This document shows, one piece after another, positions 53,279-62,299 of a stretch of DNA of 64,000 nucleotides. Location of the stretch: NCBI RefSeq assembly GCF_003852315.1, contig NZ_CP027762.1, positions 6,305,501 through 6,369,500 of the forward strand, read 5' to 3'. Made by a program: the position numbers and the translations under genes. The notes beneath the pieces are model-generated. The model did no database searches, was not told the origin of the DNA, and worked only from the letters and a program-made list of their open reading frames with translations. The stretch is from Pseudomonas sp. LBUM920. GTDB lineage: Bacteria > Pseudomonadota > Gammaproteobacteria > Pseudomonadales > Pseudomonadaceae. How positions within the stretch are numbered: the stretch's first letter is position 1; each line of letters opens with the position of its first letter.

Positions 53279-54199
53279 ATGACTCTTACAGAATTACGCT
53301 ACATCGTGACCCTCGCCCAAGAGCAGCACTTCGGCCACGCGGCCGAGCGTTGCCATGTCAGCCAGCCGACGCTGTCGGTGGGCGTGAAAAAGCTTGAAGA
53401 CGAACTCGGTGTGCTGATTTTCGAGCGCAGCAAGAGCGCCGTGCGCCTCACGCCAGTGGGCGAAGGCATTGTCGCCCAGGCCCAAAAGGTGCTGGAACAA
53501 GCCCAAAGCATTCGCGAGCTGGCCCAGGCCGGCAAGAACCAGCTGACTGCACCGCTCAAAGTCGGCGCCATCTACACCGTTGGCCCGTACCTGTTCCCGC
53601 ATTTGATTCCGCAACTGCACCGCGTCGCGCCGCAGATGCCGCTGTATATCGAAGAAAACTTCACCCACGTGCTGCGCGACAAACTGCGCAACGGTGAACT
53701 GGACGCGATCATCATCGCCCTGCCGTTCAACGAAGCGGACGTGTTGACCTTGCCGCTCTACGACGAGCCGTTCTACGTGTTGATGCCGGCCTCCCACCCG
53801 TGGACGCAAAAAGACACCATCGACGCCGGCCTGCTCAACGACAAGAGCCTGTTGCTGCTCGGCGAAGGCCACTGCTTCCGCGACCAGGTACTCGAAGCCT
53901 GCCCGACCCTGACCAAGGGCAACGACGGCGCCAAGCACACCACCGTGGAATCCAGCTCGCTGGAAACCATCCGCCATATGGTCGCGTCCGGCCTGGGTAT
54001 TTCGATCTTGCCGCTGTCGGCAGTGGACAGTCATCACTACGCCCCCGGCGTAATCGAAGTGCGCCCGCTCACGCCGCCGGTGCCATTCCGGACCGTGGCG
54101 ATCGCCTGGCGCGCCAGCTTCCCACGCCCGAAAGCCATTGAGATCCTCGCCGACTCGATCCGTTTGTGCTCGGTGGCCAAGCCGCCTGCTGCGAGCTAA
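53279..54199 (+). CDS. oxyR: Hydrogen peroxide sensor OxyR
   Basis: This 306-residue LysR regulator has the HTH in RCHVSQPTLSVGVKKLE and the redox pair Cys199 (GEGHCF) and Cys208 (LEACPT), with the eight-residue spacing that forms the peroxide-induced disulfide. It activates catalase and alkyl hydroperoxide reductase genes in the cytoplasm. It is upstream of recG, 8 bases after its stop, as in other pseudomonads, suggesting an oxyR-recG transcript. Confidence 0.97.
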   Translation: MTLTELRYIVTLAQEQHFGHAAERCHVSQPTLSVGVKKLEDELGVLIFERSKSAVRLTPVGEGIVAQAQKVLEQAQSIRELAQAGKNQLTAPLKVGAIYTVGPYLFPHLIPQLHRVAPQMPLYIEENFTHVLRDKLRNGELDAIIIALPFNEADVLTLPLYDEPFYVLMPASHPWTQKDTIDAGLLNDKSLLLLGEGHCFRDQVLEACPTLTKGNDGAKHTTVESSSLETIRHMVASGLGISILPLSAVDSHHYAPGVIEVRPLTPPVPFRTVAIAWRASFPRPKAIEILADSIRLCSVAKPPAAS

Positions 54200-54207
54200 G
54201 CAAGGGT

Positions 54208-56283
54208 ATGACTGAGCTGTCGCACGTGTCGGTCACCGCACTCAAGGGTGTTGGTGAAGCCATGGCCGAGAAGTTGGCCAAGGTCGGCCTGGAGAACCTC
54301 CAGGACGTGCTGTTCCACTTGCCCCTGCGCTATCAGGACCGCACGCGCGTCGTGCCCATCGGCCATTTGCGCCCAGGACAGGACGCGGTGGTCGAAGGCA
54401 CCGTCAGTGGCGCGGATGTGGTGATGGGCAAGCGCCGCAGTCTGGTCGTACGCCTGCAGGACGGCACCGGTGGCCTCAGCCTGCGCTTCTACCATTTCAG
54501 CAACGCCCAGAAGGAAGGCCTCAAGCGCGGCACCCGCGTGCGCTGCTACGGCGAGGCACGGCCTGGCGCGTCGGGCCTGGAAATCTACCACCCCGAATAC
54601 CGCGCCATTACCGGCGACGAGCCGCCGCCGGTGGATACCACCCTCACGCCGATCTACCCGCTGACCGAAGGCCTGACCCAACAGCGCCTGCGCCAACTGT
54701 GCATGCAGACCCTGACGATGCTCGGCCCCAAAAGCCTGCCCGACTGGCTGCCGGTGGAACTGGCCCGTGACTACCAACTGGCGCCGCTGGACGATGCCAT
54801 CCGCTATCTGCACCACCCGCCCGCCGATGCCGATGTCGACGAACTGGCCCTGGGTCATCACTGGGCGCAACATCGCCTGGCCTTTGAAGAGCTGCTGACC
54901 CACCAGTTGTCCCAGCAGCGCCTGCGCGAAAGCATGCGCTCCCTGCGCGCGCCCGCAATGCCCAAGGCCACGCGCCTGCCTGCGCAATACCTGGCGAACC
55001 TGGGCTTCGCGCCAACCGGGGCCCAGCAACGGGTTGGCAATGAAATCGCCTACGACCTCAGCCAGAAGGAACCAATGCTGCGCCTGATTCAGGGTGACGT
55101 GGGCGCTGGCAAGACCGTGGTCGCCGCCCTCGCCGCCTTGCAGGCACTGGAAGCCGGTTACCAAGTGGCGCTGATGGCGCCCACCGAGATTCTCGCCGAG
55201 CAGCACTTCATCACCTTCAAGCGCTGGCTCGAACCACTGGGCCTGGAAGTGGCGTGGCTGGCCGGCAAACTCAAGGGCAAGGTGCGCGCGGCGGCGCTGG
55301 AACAGATCGCCAATGGCGCACCGATGGTGGTGGGTACCCATGCGCTGTTCCAGGACGAAGTGAAATTCAAGAACCTCGCGCTGGTGATCATCGACGAACA
55401 GCACCGCTTCGGCGTGCAGCAGCGCCTGGCCCTGCGCCAGAAAGGCGTGGGCGGGCGCATGAGCCCGCACCAGTTGATCATGACCGCAACACCGATCCCA
55501 CGCACCCTGGCCATGAGCGCCTACGCCGACCTCGACACCTCGATCCTCGACGAACTGCCGCCCGGCCGTACCCCGGTCAACACCGTGCTGGTCACCGACA
55601 CCCGCCGCGTGGAAGTGATCGAGCGCGTGCGCGGTGCCTGCGCCGAAGGCCGTCAGGCGTACTGGGTGTGCACGCTGATCGAAGAGTCCGAGGAGCTGAC
55701 GTGCCAGGCCGCCGAAACCACCTATGAAGACCTCACCAGTGCCTTGGGCGAACTCAAGGTCGGGCTGATCCACGGCCGCATGAAGCCTGCGGAAAAAGCT
55801 GCGGTGATGGCCGAGTTCAAAGCGGGCAACCTCCAATTGCTGGTGGCCACCACGGTGATCGAAGTGGGTGTGGACGTGCCCAATGCCAGCTTGATGATCA
55901 TCGAAAACCCCGAGCGCCTGGGCCTGGCCCAATTGCACCAATTACGTGGTCGCGTCGGCCGGGGCAGCGCCGCCAGCCATTGCGTGCTGCTCTACCATCC
56001 ACCGTTGTCGCAGATCGGTCGTCAGCGCCTGGGCATCATGCGCGAAACCAACGACGGCTTTGTCATCGCCGAAAAAGACCTCGAGCTGCGCGGCCCCGGT
56101 GAAATGCTCGGCACCCGCCAGACTGGCCTGCTGCAATTCAAGGTCGCCGACCTGATGCGCGACGCTGACCTGCTGCCGGCCGTGCGTGATGCGGCGCAAG
56201 CGCTGCTCGAGCGCTGGCCGGATCACGTCAGCCCGTTGCTCGATCGCTGGCTACGGCATGGGCAGCAATACGGCCAAGTGTGA
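54208..56283 (+). CDS. recG: ATP-dependent DNA helicase RecG
   Basis: This 691-residue branched-DNA helicase has an N-terminal wedge domain (about 1-250), the SF2 core with Walker A GDVGAGKTVV and Walker B IIDEQHRFG, and the C-terminal motif block GRVGRGSAAS. It remodels stalled forks and R-loops. I start it at ATG 54208 (MTELSHVSVTALKGVG), with AAGGG before it; the frame upstream overlaps oxyR. The length matches E. coli RecG (693). Confidence 0.97.
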   Translation: MTELSHVSVTALKGVGEAMAEKLAKVGLENLQDVLFHLPLRYQDRTRVVPIGHLRPGQDAVVEGTVSGADVVMGKRRSLVVRLQDGTGGLSLRFYHFSNAQKEGLKRGTRVRCYGEARPGASGLEIYHPEYRAITGDEPPPVDTTLTPIYPLTEGLTQQRLRQLCMQTLTMLGPKSLPDWLPVELARDYQLAPLDDAIRYLHHPPADADVDELALGHHWAQHRLAFEELLTHQLSQQRLRESMRSLRAPAMPKATRLPAQYLANLGFAPTGAQQRVGNEIAYDLSQKEPMLRLIQGDVGAGKTVVAALAALQALEAGYQVALMAPTEILAEQHFITFKRWLEPLGLEVAWLAGKLKGKVRAAALEQIANGAPMVVGTHALFQDEVKFKNLALVIIDEQHRFGVQQRLALRQKGVGGRMSPHQLIMTATPIPRTLAMSAYADLDTSILDELPPGRTPVNTVLVTDTRRVEVIERVRGACAEGRQAYWVCTLIEESEELTCQAAETTYEDLTSALGELKVGLIHGRMKPAEKAAVMAEFKAGNLQLLVATTVIEVGVDVPNASLMIIENPERLGLAQLHQLRGRVGRGSAASHCVLLYHPPLSQIGRQRLGIMRETNDGFVIAEKDLELRGPGEMLGTRQTGLLQFKVADLMRDADLLPAVRDAAQALLERWPDHVSPLLDRWLRHGQQYGQV

Positions 56284-56360
56284 CGCCTGACTCACTTATC
56301 CAACCAACAGTTGTATCAAGCTGGTTATACTTCGGTGACTGTAAGAAATTGGATCAGGCC

Positions 56361-57761
56361 ATGTCAGAAGTAGCCCTCGCCACAGCCCCACTGACCGCCC
56401 CGCCGGTCATTCGGGCTCTGCTCGCAAAGCTCGCCATTCCTTATACGGAAGTCGCCGAACAGGCTGGCCTGAATCCCGCGCAAAAGGTCCAGGCGGTCTT
56501 GCTGGAAGATGCCGTTGGCGCCCTCATGGTGCTGTTCCCGCAGAGCCAATTGCTTGACCTCAACCGACTCGCCGAACTCACCGGCCGCCGCCTTACCGCA
56601 GTATCGCCGGATCGCATCGAGCGCATGTTAGCCAAGCACGAGTTGAGCCTGCTGCCAGGCCTGCCGGCCCTGACCAGTTCGCCCTGCCTGTACGAAGGCA
56701 GCCTGCTGAGCGAACCGAGCCTGCTGGTGCATTCAGGCGAAGCCGGGCTGCTGCTGGAAATTGCCAGCAGCGACTTCAAGACCATGCTCACCAAAGCCAG
56801 CGCCGGGCAGTTCGGCGAGCCGTTGAGCAACATTCGCCCGAACCTCGACCGCCCCAATGATGACCGCGAGGAAATCACCCAGGCGATGCAGGCGTTCACC
56901 GCCCGCCGCATCCAGCAACGCCTGGAAGCGACCATCGAAATTCCACCGCTGGCCGATACCGCGCAAAAGATCATCAAGCTGCGCGTCGACCCCAACGCCA
57001 CCATCGATGACATCACTGGCGTAGTGGAAACCGACCCCGCCCTGGCCGCCCAAGTGGTGAGCTGGGCCGCGTCGCCGTACTACGCCTCGCCAGGCAAAAT
57101 TCGTTCAGTTGAAGACGCCATCGTGCGCGTACTGGGCTTTGATCTGGTGATCAACCTGGCGTTGGGCCTGGCCCTGGGTAAAACCTTGAGCCTGCCCAAA
57201 GACCACCCGCATCAGTCCACGCCGTACTGGCACCAGTCGATCTACACCGCCGCCGTGATCGAAGGCCTGACCCGCGCCATGCCACGCGCCCAGCGCCCGG
57301 AAGCCGGCCTGACCTACCTCGCCGGCCTGCTGCATAACTTCGGTTATCTGCTGCTGGCCCACGTGTTTCCGCCGCACTTCTCGCTGATCTGCCGTCACTT
57401 GGAGGTCAACCCGCACCTGTGCCACAGCTATGTCGAGCAACACTTGCTGGGCATCAGCCGCGAGCAGATCGGTGCCTGGCTGATGCGCTACTGGGACATG
57501 CCGGACGAACTGTCCACCGCCCTGCGCTTCCAGCACGACCCGACCTACGATGGGCAATATGCCGAATACCCGAACCTGGTGTGCCTGGCGGTGCGCTTGT
57601 TGCGCAGCCGTGGCATTGGCTCCGGGCCGGATGAGGCGATTCCGGATGCACTGCTTGAGCGTTTGGGCTTGAGCCGTGACAAGGCCGAGGAAGTGGTCGG
57701 CAAAGTACTGGATGCCGAGGTGCTGTTGCGTGAACTGGCATCCCAGTTCAGCCAGGGCTGA
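56361..57761 (+). CDS. sadB: SadB-type protein with YbaK-like and HDOD domains
   Basis: This is a 466-residue cytoplasmic protein. The N-terminal half (about 10-150) is a YbaK/aminoacyl-tRNA editing-like domain (IPYTEVAEQAGL). The C-terminal HDOD domain (about 200-420) contains IPPLADTAQKIIKL and YLAGLLHNFGYL, where a bare His-Asn replaces the usual His-Asp, so it lacks the metal-site signature. It is the orthologue of PA5346 (SadB), which couples c-di-GMP signalling to surface attachment and swarming in P. aeruginosa. It begins at ATG 56361, 78 bases after recG. Confidence 0.88.
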   Translation: MSEVALATAPLTAPPVIRALLAKLAIPYTEVAEQAGLNPAQKVQAVLLEDAVGALMVLFPQSQLLDLNRLAELTGRRLTAVSPDRIERMLAKHELSLLPGLPALTSSPCLYEGSLLSEPSLLVHSGEAGLLLEIASSDFKTMLTKASAGQFGEPLSNIRPNLDRPNDDREEITQAMQAFTARRIQQRLEATIEIPPLADTAQKIIKLRVDPNATIDDITGVVETDPALAAQVVSWAASPYYASPGKIRSVEDAIVRVLGFDLVINLALGLALGKTLSLPKDHPHQSTPYWHQSIYTAAVIEGLTRAMPRAQRPEAGLTYLAGLLHNFGYLLLAHVFPPHFSLICRHLEVNPHLCHSYVEQHLLGISREQIGAWLMRYWDMPDELSTALRFQHDPTYDGQYAEYPNLVCLAVRLLRSRGIGSGPDEAIPDALLERLGLSRDKAEEVVGKVLDAEVLLRELASQFSQG

Positions 57762-57783
57762 CGCTGTCGCCTGATAAACCGCT

Positions 57784-57865
57784 ATCGCAGGCAAGCCAGC
57801 TCCCACAGTTGACCGAGTTCCAACCCTGGAATGCAGTCAACTGTGGGAGCTGGCTTGCCTGCGAT
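57784..57865. repeat. REP doublet, type B, reversed polarity, perfect hairpin
   Basis: The arms ATCGCAGGCAAGCCAGCTCC... and their exact complement are 30 bases each (57784-57813 and 57836-57865), with a 22-base centre that holds a further TTCCA/TGGAA pairing. In all other doublets here the TGTGGGA ends point outward; in this one they point inward. It lies between the convergent sadB and SCP2-like genes. Confidence 0.88.
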
Positions 57866-57896
57866 GAATTCAACTCGGTACCCCTGAAGAAACCCT

Positions 57897-58277
57897 TCAG
57901 GCCTTCTTCTTTTTCTTCGGCTTCAAATACTTGGTCAGCCCCTGGAACCAGATCACCAGCGCCGGGTTGCCCTTGATCTGGATCGACTTGTCCTGAATCC
58001 CTGTCATGAACGCCAGTTGCTTGTTCTTCGCCTGCATCGTGGCGAAGCCGTAGGCGGCATCTTTGAAGGCGATAGCAAACGCAGGTTGCGGGTGAACCCC
58101 TGAGCGGCTGGTGATGCGCTGGTCTTTGACGATGAAATGACGGGCAACCTTGCCGTCGAGGGTCTGCAACTGGAACGCCAGGTCTTTGTCACCCAGCTGT
58201 TGCTGGAAAGCAGGATTGGTGCGGCTGGCCTTGCCCATCATCAGGCCAAGCACCCACAGCAGAAGACGAAATTTCAT
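57897..58277 (-). CDS. Small SCP2-like (sterol-carrier fold) protein
   Basis: This 126-residue protein starts MKFRLLLWVLGLMMGKASR, with a hydrophobic N-terminal stretch (residues 1-16) that may be a membrane anchor or poor signal. The central part (DKDLAFQLQTLDGKVARHFIVKDQ) and FGFATMQAK-type segments resemble SCP2 lipid-binding proteins. It ends in a lysine-rich tail (KPKKKKKA). The function is unknown. I begin it at ATG 58277; upstream codons have no conservation. Confidence 0.7.
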   Translation of the reverse strand: MKFRLLLWVLGLMMGKASRTNPAFQQQLGDKDLAFQLQTLDGKVARHFIVKDQRITSRSGVHPQPAFAIAFKDAAYGFATMQAKNKQLAFMTGIQDKSIQIKGNPALVIWFQGLTKYLKPKKKKKA

Positions 58278-58342
58278 GCACACGGCCTCGGTATCATTAT
58301 TAAGTGGCCGCAGCAGTGTAACGATTTGTTGGAGGAACGCCA

Positions 58343-58370
58343 CCGATCTCGCGCTTTAGCGGGAGATCGG
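58343..58370 (-). terminator. Hairpin downstream of tagQ
   Basis: CCGATCTCGCGC / GCGGGAGATCGG pairs over twelve positions with one mismatch around a TTTA loop. It lies 32 bases past the tagQ stop and would end the tag transcript, but no clear T-run follows on the minus strand. Confidence 0.55.
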
Positions 58371-58401
58371 CTGGCGTTTAACGCTTATAGCAACATGTTA
58401 C

Positions 58402-59325
58402 TTAAACGTTAGGGCAAGGCACCGGCGCCCAGTCGGCCAGGTTTGGATCGCGGCAAGTGCCTTCAATCTGCGCCTTGCCAGCGCTGGCGACCTGCTTGCT
58501 TTCAGCTTGCTTGGTCTGCGCGGTCTGGATGGTTTTTTCGGTGGCGACCGCTTCTTTCGGCACGGTCGGCAGCGCTGCTTTTTTCGCCGGCTTGACGGCT
58601 TTTTTGCCTTTGGCCGGCGTCACCACCGGCGTGGTATCAGCGGTGGCCACGGTCACGACGTCGGCACGCTGCACACCCACTTGTTGCAGGTCTTGCTCGT
58701 ACGCCTGGGTGTAGTTGTTCAGGTCTTCGCTGGCTTTGCCGTTGACCGCGACAATCAGGTCATTGGACTCCTTGAGGCCGGAAACGATTTCCGCCAGGCG
58801 CTTGCGGCCTTCGGTGTCGTTGACGGTCTTGGCTTTACGGTCAGCCACCAGCTTGGTGAATGCGCTCTGGTAGCACTGCTGGGACGCCTTGGCGTATGCG
58901 GTGCTGCGGTCGATGTCGGAGGCGCTTTTGTTGACGTCAGCCGCGTAGGACGCAATGCGCTGGTTGTCATCGCTGATCTGCTTCTGACGCTCGGTGTAGT
59001 AACCCGCCGCGCCACCCGCCAGGGCGCCGCCCGCGGCGCCGATGGCAGCGTTACGGCCGCGCTTGTCGGAGTCGCCGGTCAGCGCGCCCAGCAGAGCACC
59101 GCCGGCAGCGCCGATGGCCGCACCGGTGACAACCGACTTGGTCATGTCCGAGTCGGTCGCGCGCAGGTGCTGCACTGGCTCGTAGCAGTTGGGGTAGTAC
59201 TCGACCTTGGTGCTCGACGCGACCTTGGACGCCGGCGACGTGGCGCAGCCAGTCAACACGGTGCTGAAACCAGCCGCGATCAGCAGCAAGTGACGCTTGG
59301 AAACCGCCTTACGGGAAAAAAGCAT
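58402..59325 (-). CDS. tagQ: TagQ, lipoprotein of the T6SS phosphorylation pathway
   Basis: This 307-residue protein has a lipoprotein signal (VLTGC, Cys27 followed by Ala-Thr). A glycine-zipper segment follows (GAAIGAAGGALLGAL, then AAIGAAGGALAGGAAGYY; about residues 70-110), which may insert in or pack against membrane. Residues 115-235 are predicted helical and rich in Lys/Asp, and a Lys/Pro/Ala-rich tail ends in two Cys (GTCRDPN, PVPCPNV). In P. aeruginosa TagQ is an outer-membrane lipoprotein that retains TagR. It lies last in the ppkA-tagTSRQ order. Confidence 0.82.
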   Translation of the reverse strand: MLFSRKAVSKRHLLLIAAGFSTVLTGCATSPASKVASSTKVEYYPNCYEPVQHLRATDSDMTKSVVTGAAIGAAGGALLGALTGDSDKRGRNAAIGAAGGALAGGAAGYYTERQKQISDDNQRIASYAADVNKSASDIDRSTAYAKASQQCYQSAFTKLVADRKAKTVNDTEGRKRLAEIVSGLKESNDLIVAVNGKASEDLNNYTQAYEQDLQQVGVQRADVVTVATADTTPVVTPAKGKKAVKPAKKAALPTVPKEAVATEKTIQTAQTKQAESKQVASAGKAQIEGTCRDPNLADWAPVPCPNV

Positions 59326-59409
59326 AGGAGTGTTCTCTGTTAAGTTTGACTTGCCCAGCACGGCCCACCGCCGCCTGAGTCCCTTCCAAGCTCGCCATAC
59401 AACCAGCGA

Positions 59410-61122
59410 TCAAGACCGCTGACCGCTCGCTGCGAGCAATTCCTTCAAAATCGTTGCCGGGTCGGCCCGCTGTTGTTTGCGGTAGTTGCCGACATGGCGA
59501 ACGAACAGTGTCGCGCGCGTCACCAGGCTCTTGCCGAGCACTGGCTTGCGATCCAACTCTTCCTTGATTCGTTGAAACTGCGCCTGGATCACCGCGTCGG
59601 TGTAGCGCGTGCCGGTGGCCAGGTTATCGATGTAGATCGCCACCGCGCCGTCGAGCGCGCTGCGGCCATTGTCGATGGCCGTGGCAAACAGCTGCGCACT
59701 CGCCGCGTCCTTGTTGTCCAGAGCCTGCTGGCGACTCTTCTGCAAGTTCATCAGGCGGATGTTGTAGTTGCTGATGGTCTCGGCCACCAGCGCGGCCGAT
59801 TGAATCAGGTTGCCCGCCGCCTCTTCGCGTTGCTGGGCGATCAGCGAAACGTTGCGCTTGAGTTCTTCGTTGACCAGGCCCAGTTCGGCTTGCAGCTTGG
59901 GATCGACGCTGGCGGCGATGATGCTGTCCAGGCGCTTGGTCGGGTCCTGGGCGTCGTCGATGGCGTCGGTCAGCGAGGCCAGGCGGCCTTCTTTCTGCCA
60001 CTGCGCGAACAGCTCCTTGTAGCGCGAACGCGGCGCAGACAACGCACCTATCGCCACGCGAAAACCGGTGGTCTCGTTGCTCTGCTCGGTGCCGTCGGCG
60101 GCAAACAGCGGGTACTCGCGGCGCATGCCCGTGAACAGCGTGCCCTCGCCTTCCAGATAGTTGCCGCCCTTGACCACAAAGCCGCCGTAGGTGCCCTGGC
60201 GGCGCCCGGCGTGCACCAGTTGGAACGACTCCTGGACCATTTCCGCCGCATTGCCAATCACATCGAACATGCCGATCGGGTTGGGCAATTTCGTGCCGAT
60301 GGGCATCAGGCGTGCCGCCTGGCCTGTACCGCCGGCGACTTGGTTGAACACCGCGTAATCACCCAGCGGCCCGTCGCTTTCACTGCCTTCGACACGCCGC
60401 GGAAACAGCCGCCCCTCGAGGTCCTGCCGGCTCACTGCCTGGCCACCACGCGCGGCGAATTCCCATTCCACTTCGGTGGGCAAGCGCACAAAACCGAGGC
60501 CACCGTCTTCGGCCGAAGACCCACGACCACTGACCGGCAGCACGTCGCGGTGGTACTTCATCAACCAGGCGCTGTACACCGCCGAGAAGCGCTCGGCTTC
60601 AAAGCGCGAGAGTTTCACCTTGGGCAAGCGTGCAGCCATGCCGGTAGGCGCATCGCACGCTGGCGCCGGCTCACCACTGGCCAGCGACTGTGCCTGGGAC
60701 ATCACTTGGGCATACTGGCGTGCGGTGACTTCGTACTTGCCGATGAAGTACAGCATCGGCTTGAGCGGGGTTTTGGCGTCGGTCTTCGGCATCAAGGGCG
60801 CAATGACCGCGTTCCAGTCCTTGGGCAAATCCTTGAGCGTGAACTGGCCGTTGATGAAGTCGCGCCGGTAGCCGGAAATAAACGACTGCTGATAACCCGC
60901 CTCACCCTCGGCAAAGGGGTAACCGAGGCTGATCTCGCGGTCATCCAGGGTGCCCTGGGCCAGCACATAGGCGTAGCGGAACACCATGTTGCCTTCGCAT
61001 GGCAGCGGCAGGCTCACGTCATCGGGCAACGGTTTGGGGTTGTCGAGTTTGTCGCTCGCCTCATCCGCCCACGCCATTGAAGCCAAGCTCAGCGCCATGG
61101 CGGCGCCCAGTAACTTATACAT
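59410..61122 (-). CDS. tagR: TagR, FGE-fold periplasmic regulator of T6SS
   Basis: This 570-residue protein has a signal peptide (residues 1-19, ending MAWA). The formylglycine-generating-enzyme-like (SUMF1) domain covers about 120-360, with FVRLPTEVEWEFAARGG, the IGNAAEMVQESF block and GFRVAIG at its end. The C-terminal 200 residues are predicted coiled-coil helices. The paired catalytic Cys of true FGE enzymes are absent, so it is likely non-enzymatic. TagR promotes PpkA phosphorylation in the periplasm of P. aeruginosa. Its ATG overlaps tagS by 8 bases. Confidence 0.87.
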   Translation of the reverse strand: MYKLLGAAMALSLASMAWADEASDKLDNPKPLPDDVSLPLPCEGNMVFRYAYVLAQGTLDDREISLGYPFAEGEAGYQQSFISGYRRDFINGQFTLKDLPKDWNAVIAPLMPKTDAKTPLKPMLYFIGKYEVTARQYAQVMSQAQSLASGEPAPACDAPTGMAARLPKVKLSRFEAERFSAVYSAWLMKYHRDVLPVSGRGSSAEDGGLGFVRLPTEVEWEFAARGGQAVSRQDLEGRLFPRRVEGSESDGPLGDYAVFNQVAGGTGQAARLMPIGTKLPNPIGMFDVIGNAAEMVQESFQLVHAGRRQGTYGGFVVKGGNYLEGEGTLFTGMRREYPLFAADGTEQSNETTGFRVAIGALSAPRSRYKELFAQWQKEGRLASLTDAIDDAQDPTKRLDSIIAASVDPKLQAELGLVNEELKRNVSLIAQQREEAAGNLIQSAALVAETISNYNIRLMNLQKSRQQALDNKDAASAQLFATAIDNGRSALDGAVAIYIDNLATGTRYTDAVIQAQFQRIKEELDRKPVLGKSLVTRATLFVRHVGNYRKQQRADPATILKELLAASGQRS

Positions 61123-62299
61123 CTCTGATTCCTTCAGAAGCCTGGATACGCGCCACTCGCCAACCGCCACAGGCCGCCGCCACAGCGCTGACGCCGAGGA
61201 CTGCAGCCAGGGCCAGGCCGTAATGAGGCGCCAACAGGTGACTGGCGTATTCGCCCGGCACCTGCACGAATAATTTATTCAAACCCGCCTCGGCCAGGCC
61301 ATACAACCCGGCACTGAGCACGGCGGCAAACCCTGCGCTGTACAGCGCCTGCACCACCACAAACAGCAACAGCCCGGCAGTGGAAAACCCCAGCAGGCGC
61401 AACACCGACAATTCCCGACGCTTGCGCGCCACGGCGGCCAACACGCCGGCGAAGATCGCCGCAAATGCGCCCGCCAAGGCCAACCCGGCAATGATCCAGA
61501 ACACGATCGACAGGTTGCGACTCAACGACTGCACCTGGGCAATGGCGTTCGCCTGGGTCGACACCAACAGGTTCTGCCCGGCGAAAAACACCCGCAACCG
61601 CTCCACATCGGCGAGGTGGCGGGCATACAGACGAAACGCCGGATAAACCCGCTGCTCAGTCGCGCCGACCGCGTCACCGTCCCAACTCAACGCCGGCACC
61701 GCGCGGCCGTCGCGGTAATCTTCCGCCGCTTCCAGCAGGCGCAAATCGGCAAACAAACCGTCCCGCGCAAACGCTTCCAGCGGCAGCACCGCCAGCACCT
61801 GCAACCGCGTACGTTGGGCTTCGACGCGCCCTGCTACCTGCCGCGCAAAGCTGGTCTCCAGCCAATCGCCAGGCCGCGCCGCGAGTTTTTCCGCGGCGGT
61901 GTGGCTCAGCACGATCTGGTCCAGGCCCCGAGGCATCGGCAACCCCACGAGCAGCGGGTCACCCGCTGCAGTCGGCAGCATTTCCAGGGTCAGCGTGCCC
62001 ACCTGCGCGGTCGCCGCAATCTGGCGGGTACGCGGCACGGCAAAGGCCACATCACCACGCTGGGCAAGTTGCTCGATAAACGCTGCGTTGAATCGACCGC
62101 CGCCCAACGGAATAATTTCACGGGTTGCGGGGTCGGTCTCCAGGCGTTCGGTCAAACTGCTAACCAGTCCAAATTTCAGGCCGAATAACACCAGCAACGG
62201 CGCGATCACGGCCACCAATGCCAGCACCGAACAGGCCGACAGCCAGGCGTCGTTGCGGTAATCCTGCCAGGCCAGGGACGCCACCAGACCGATGCGCAT
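61115..62299 (-). CDS. tagS: TagS, ABC permease of T6SS regulatory module
   Basis: This 394-residue permease has one N-terminal helix (about 23-45), a large periplasmic domain (about 50-265) and three C-terminal helices with the FtsX/MacB block RKRRELSVLRLLGFSTAGLL. It pairs with TagT in an ABC complex of the mechanotransmission type, which uses ATP to move the periplasmic domain rather than to transport. The ATG at 62299 shares a base with the tagT stop, and GGAGG is upstream. Confidence 0.88.
   Translation of the reverse strand: MRIGLVASLAWQDYRNDAWLSACSVLALVAVIAPLLVLFGLKFGLVSSLTERLETDPATREIIPLGGGRFNAAFIEQLAQRGDVAFAVPRTRQIAATAQVGTLTLEMLPTAAGDPLLVGLPMPRGLDQIVLSHTAAEKLAARPGDWLETSFARQVAGRVEAQRTRLQVLAVLPLEAFARDGLFADLRLLEAAEDYRDGRAVPALSWDGDAVGATEQRVYPAFRLYARHLADVERLRVFFAGQNLLVSTQANAIAQVQSLSRNLSIVFWIIAGLALAGAFAAIFAGVLAAVARKRRELSVLRLLGFSTAGLLLFVVVQALYSAGFAAVLSAGLYGLAEAGLNKLFVQVPGEYASHLLAPHYGLALAAVLGVSAVAAACGGWRVARIQASEGIRDV

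Noticed and set aside
54196..55941. 581-codon open frame antisense to recG
   Set aside because: Same reason: a mirror of a well-conserved helicase gene, rich in Gln, His and Gly.
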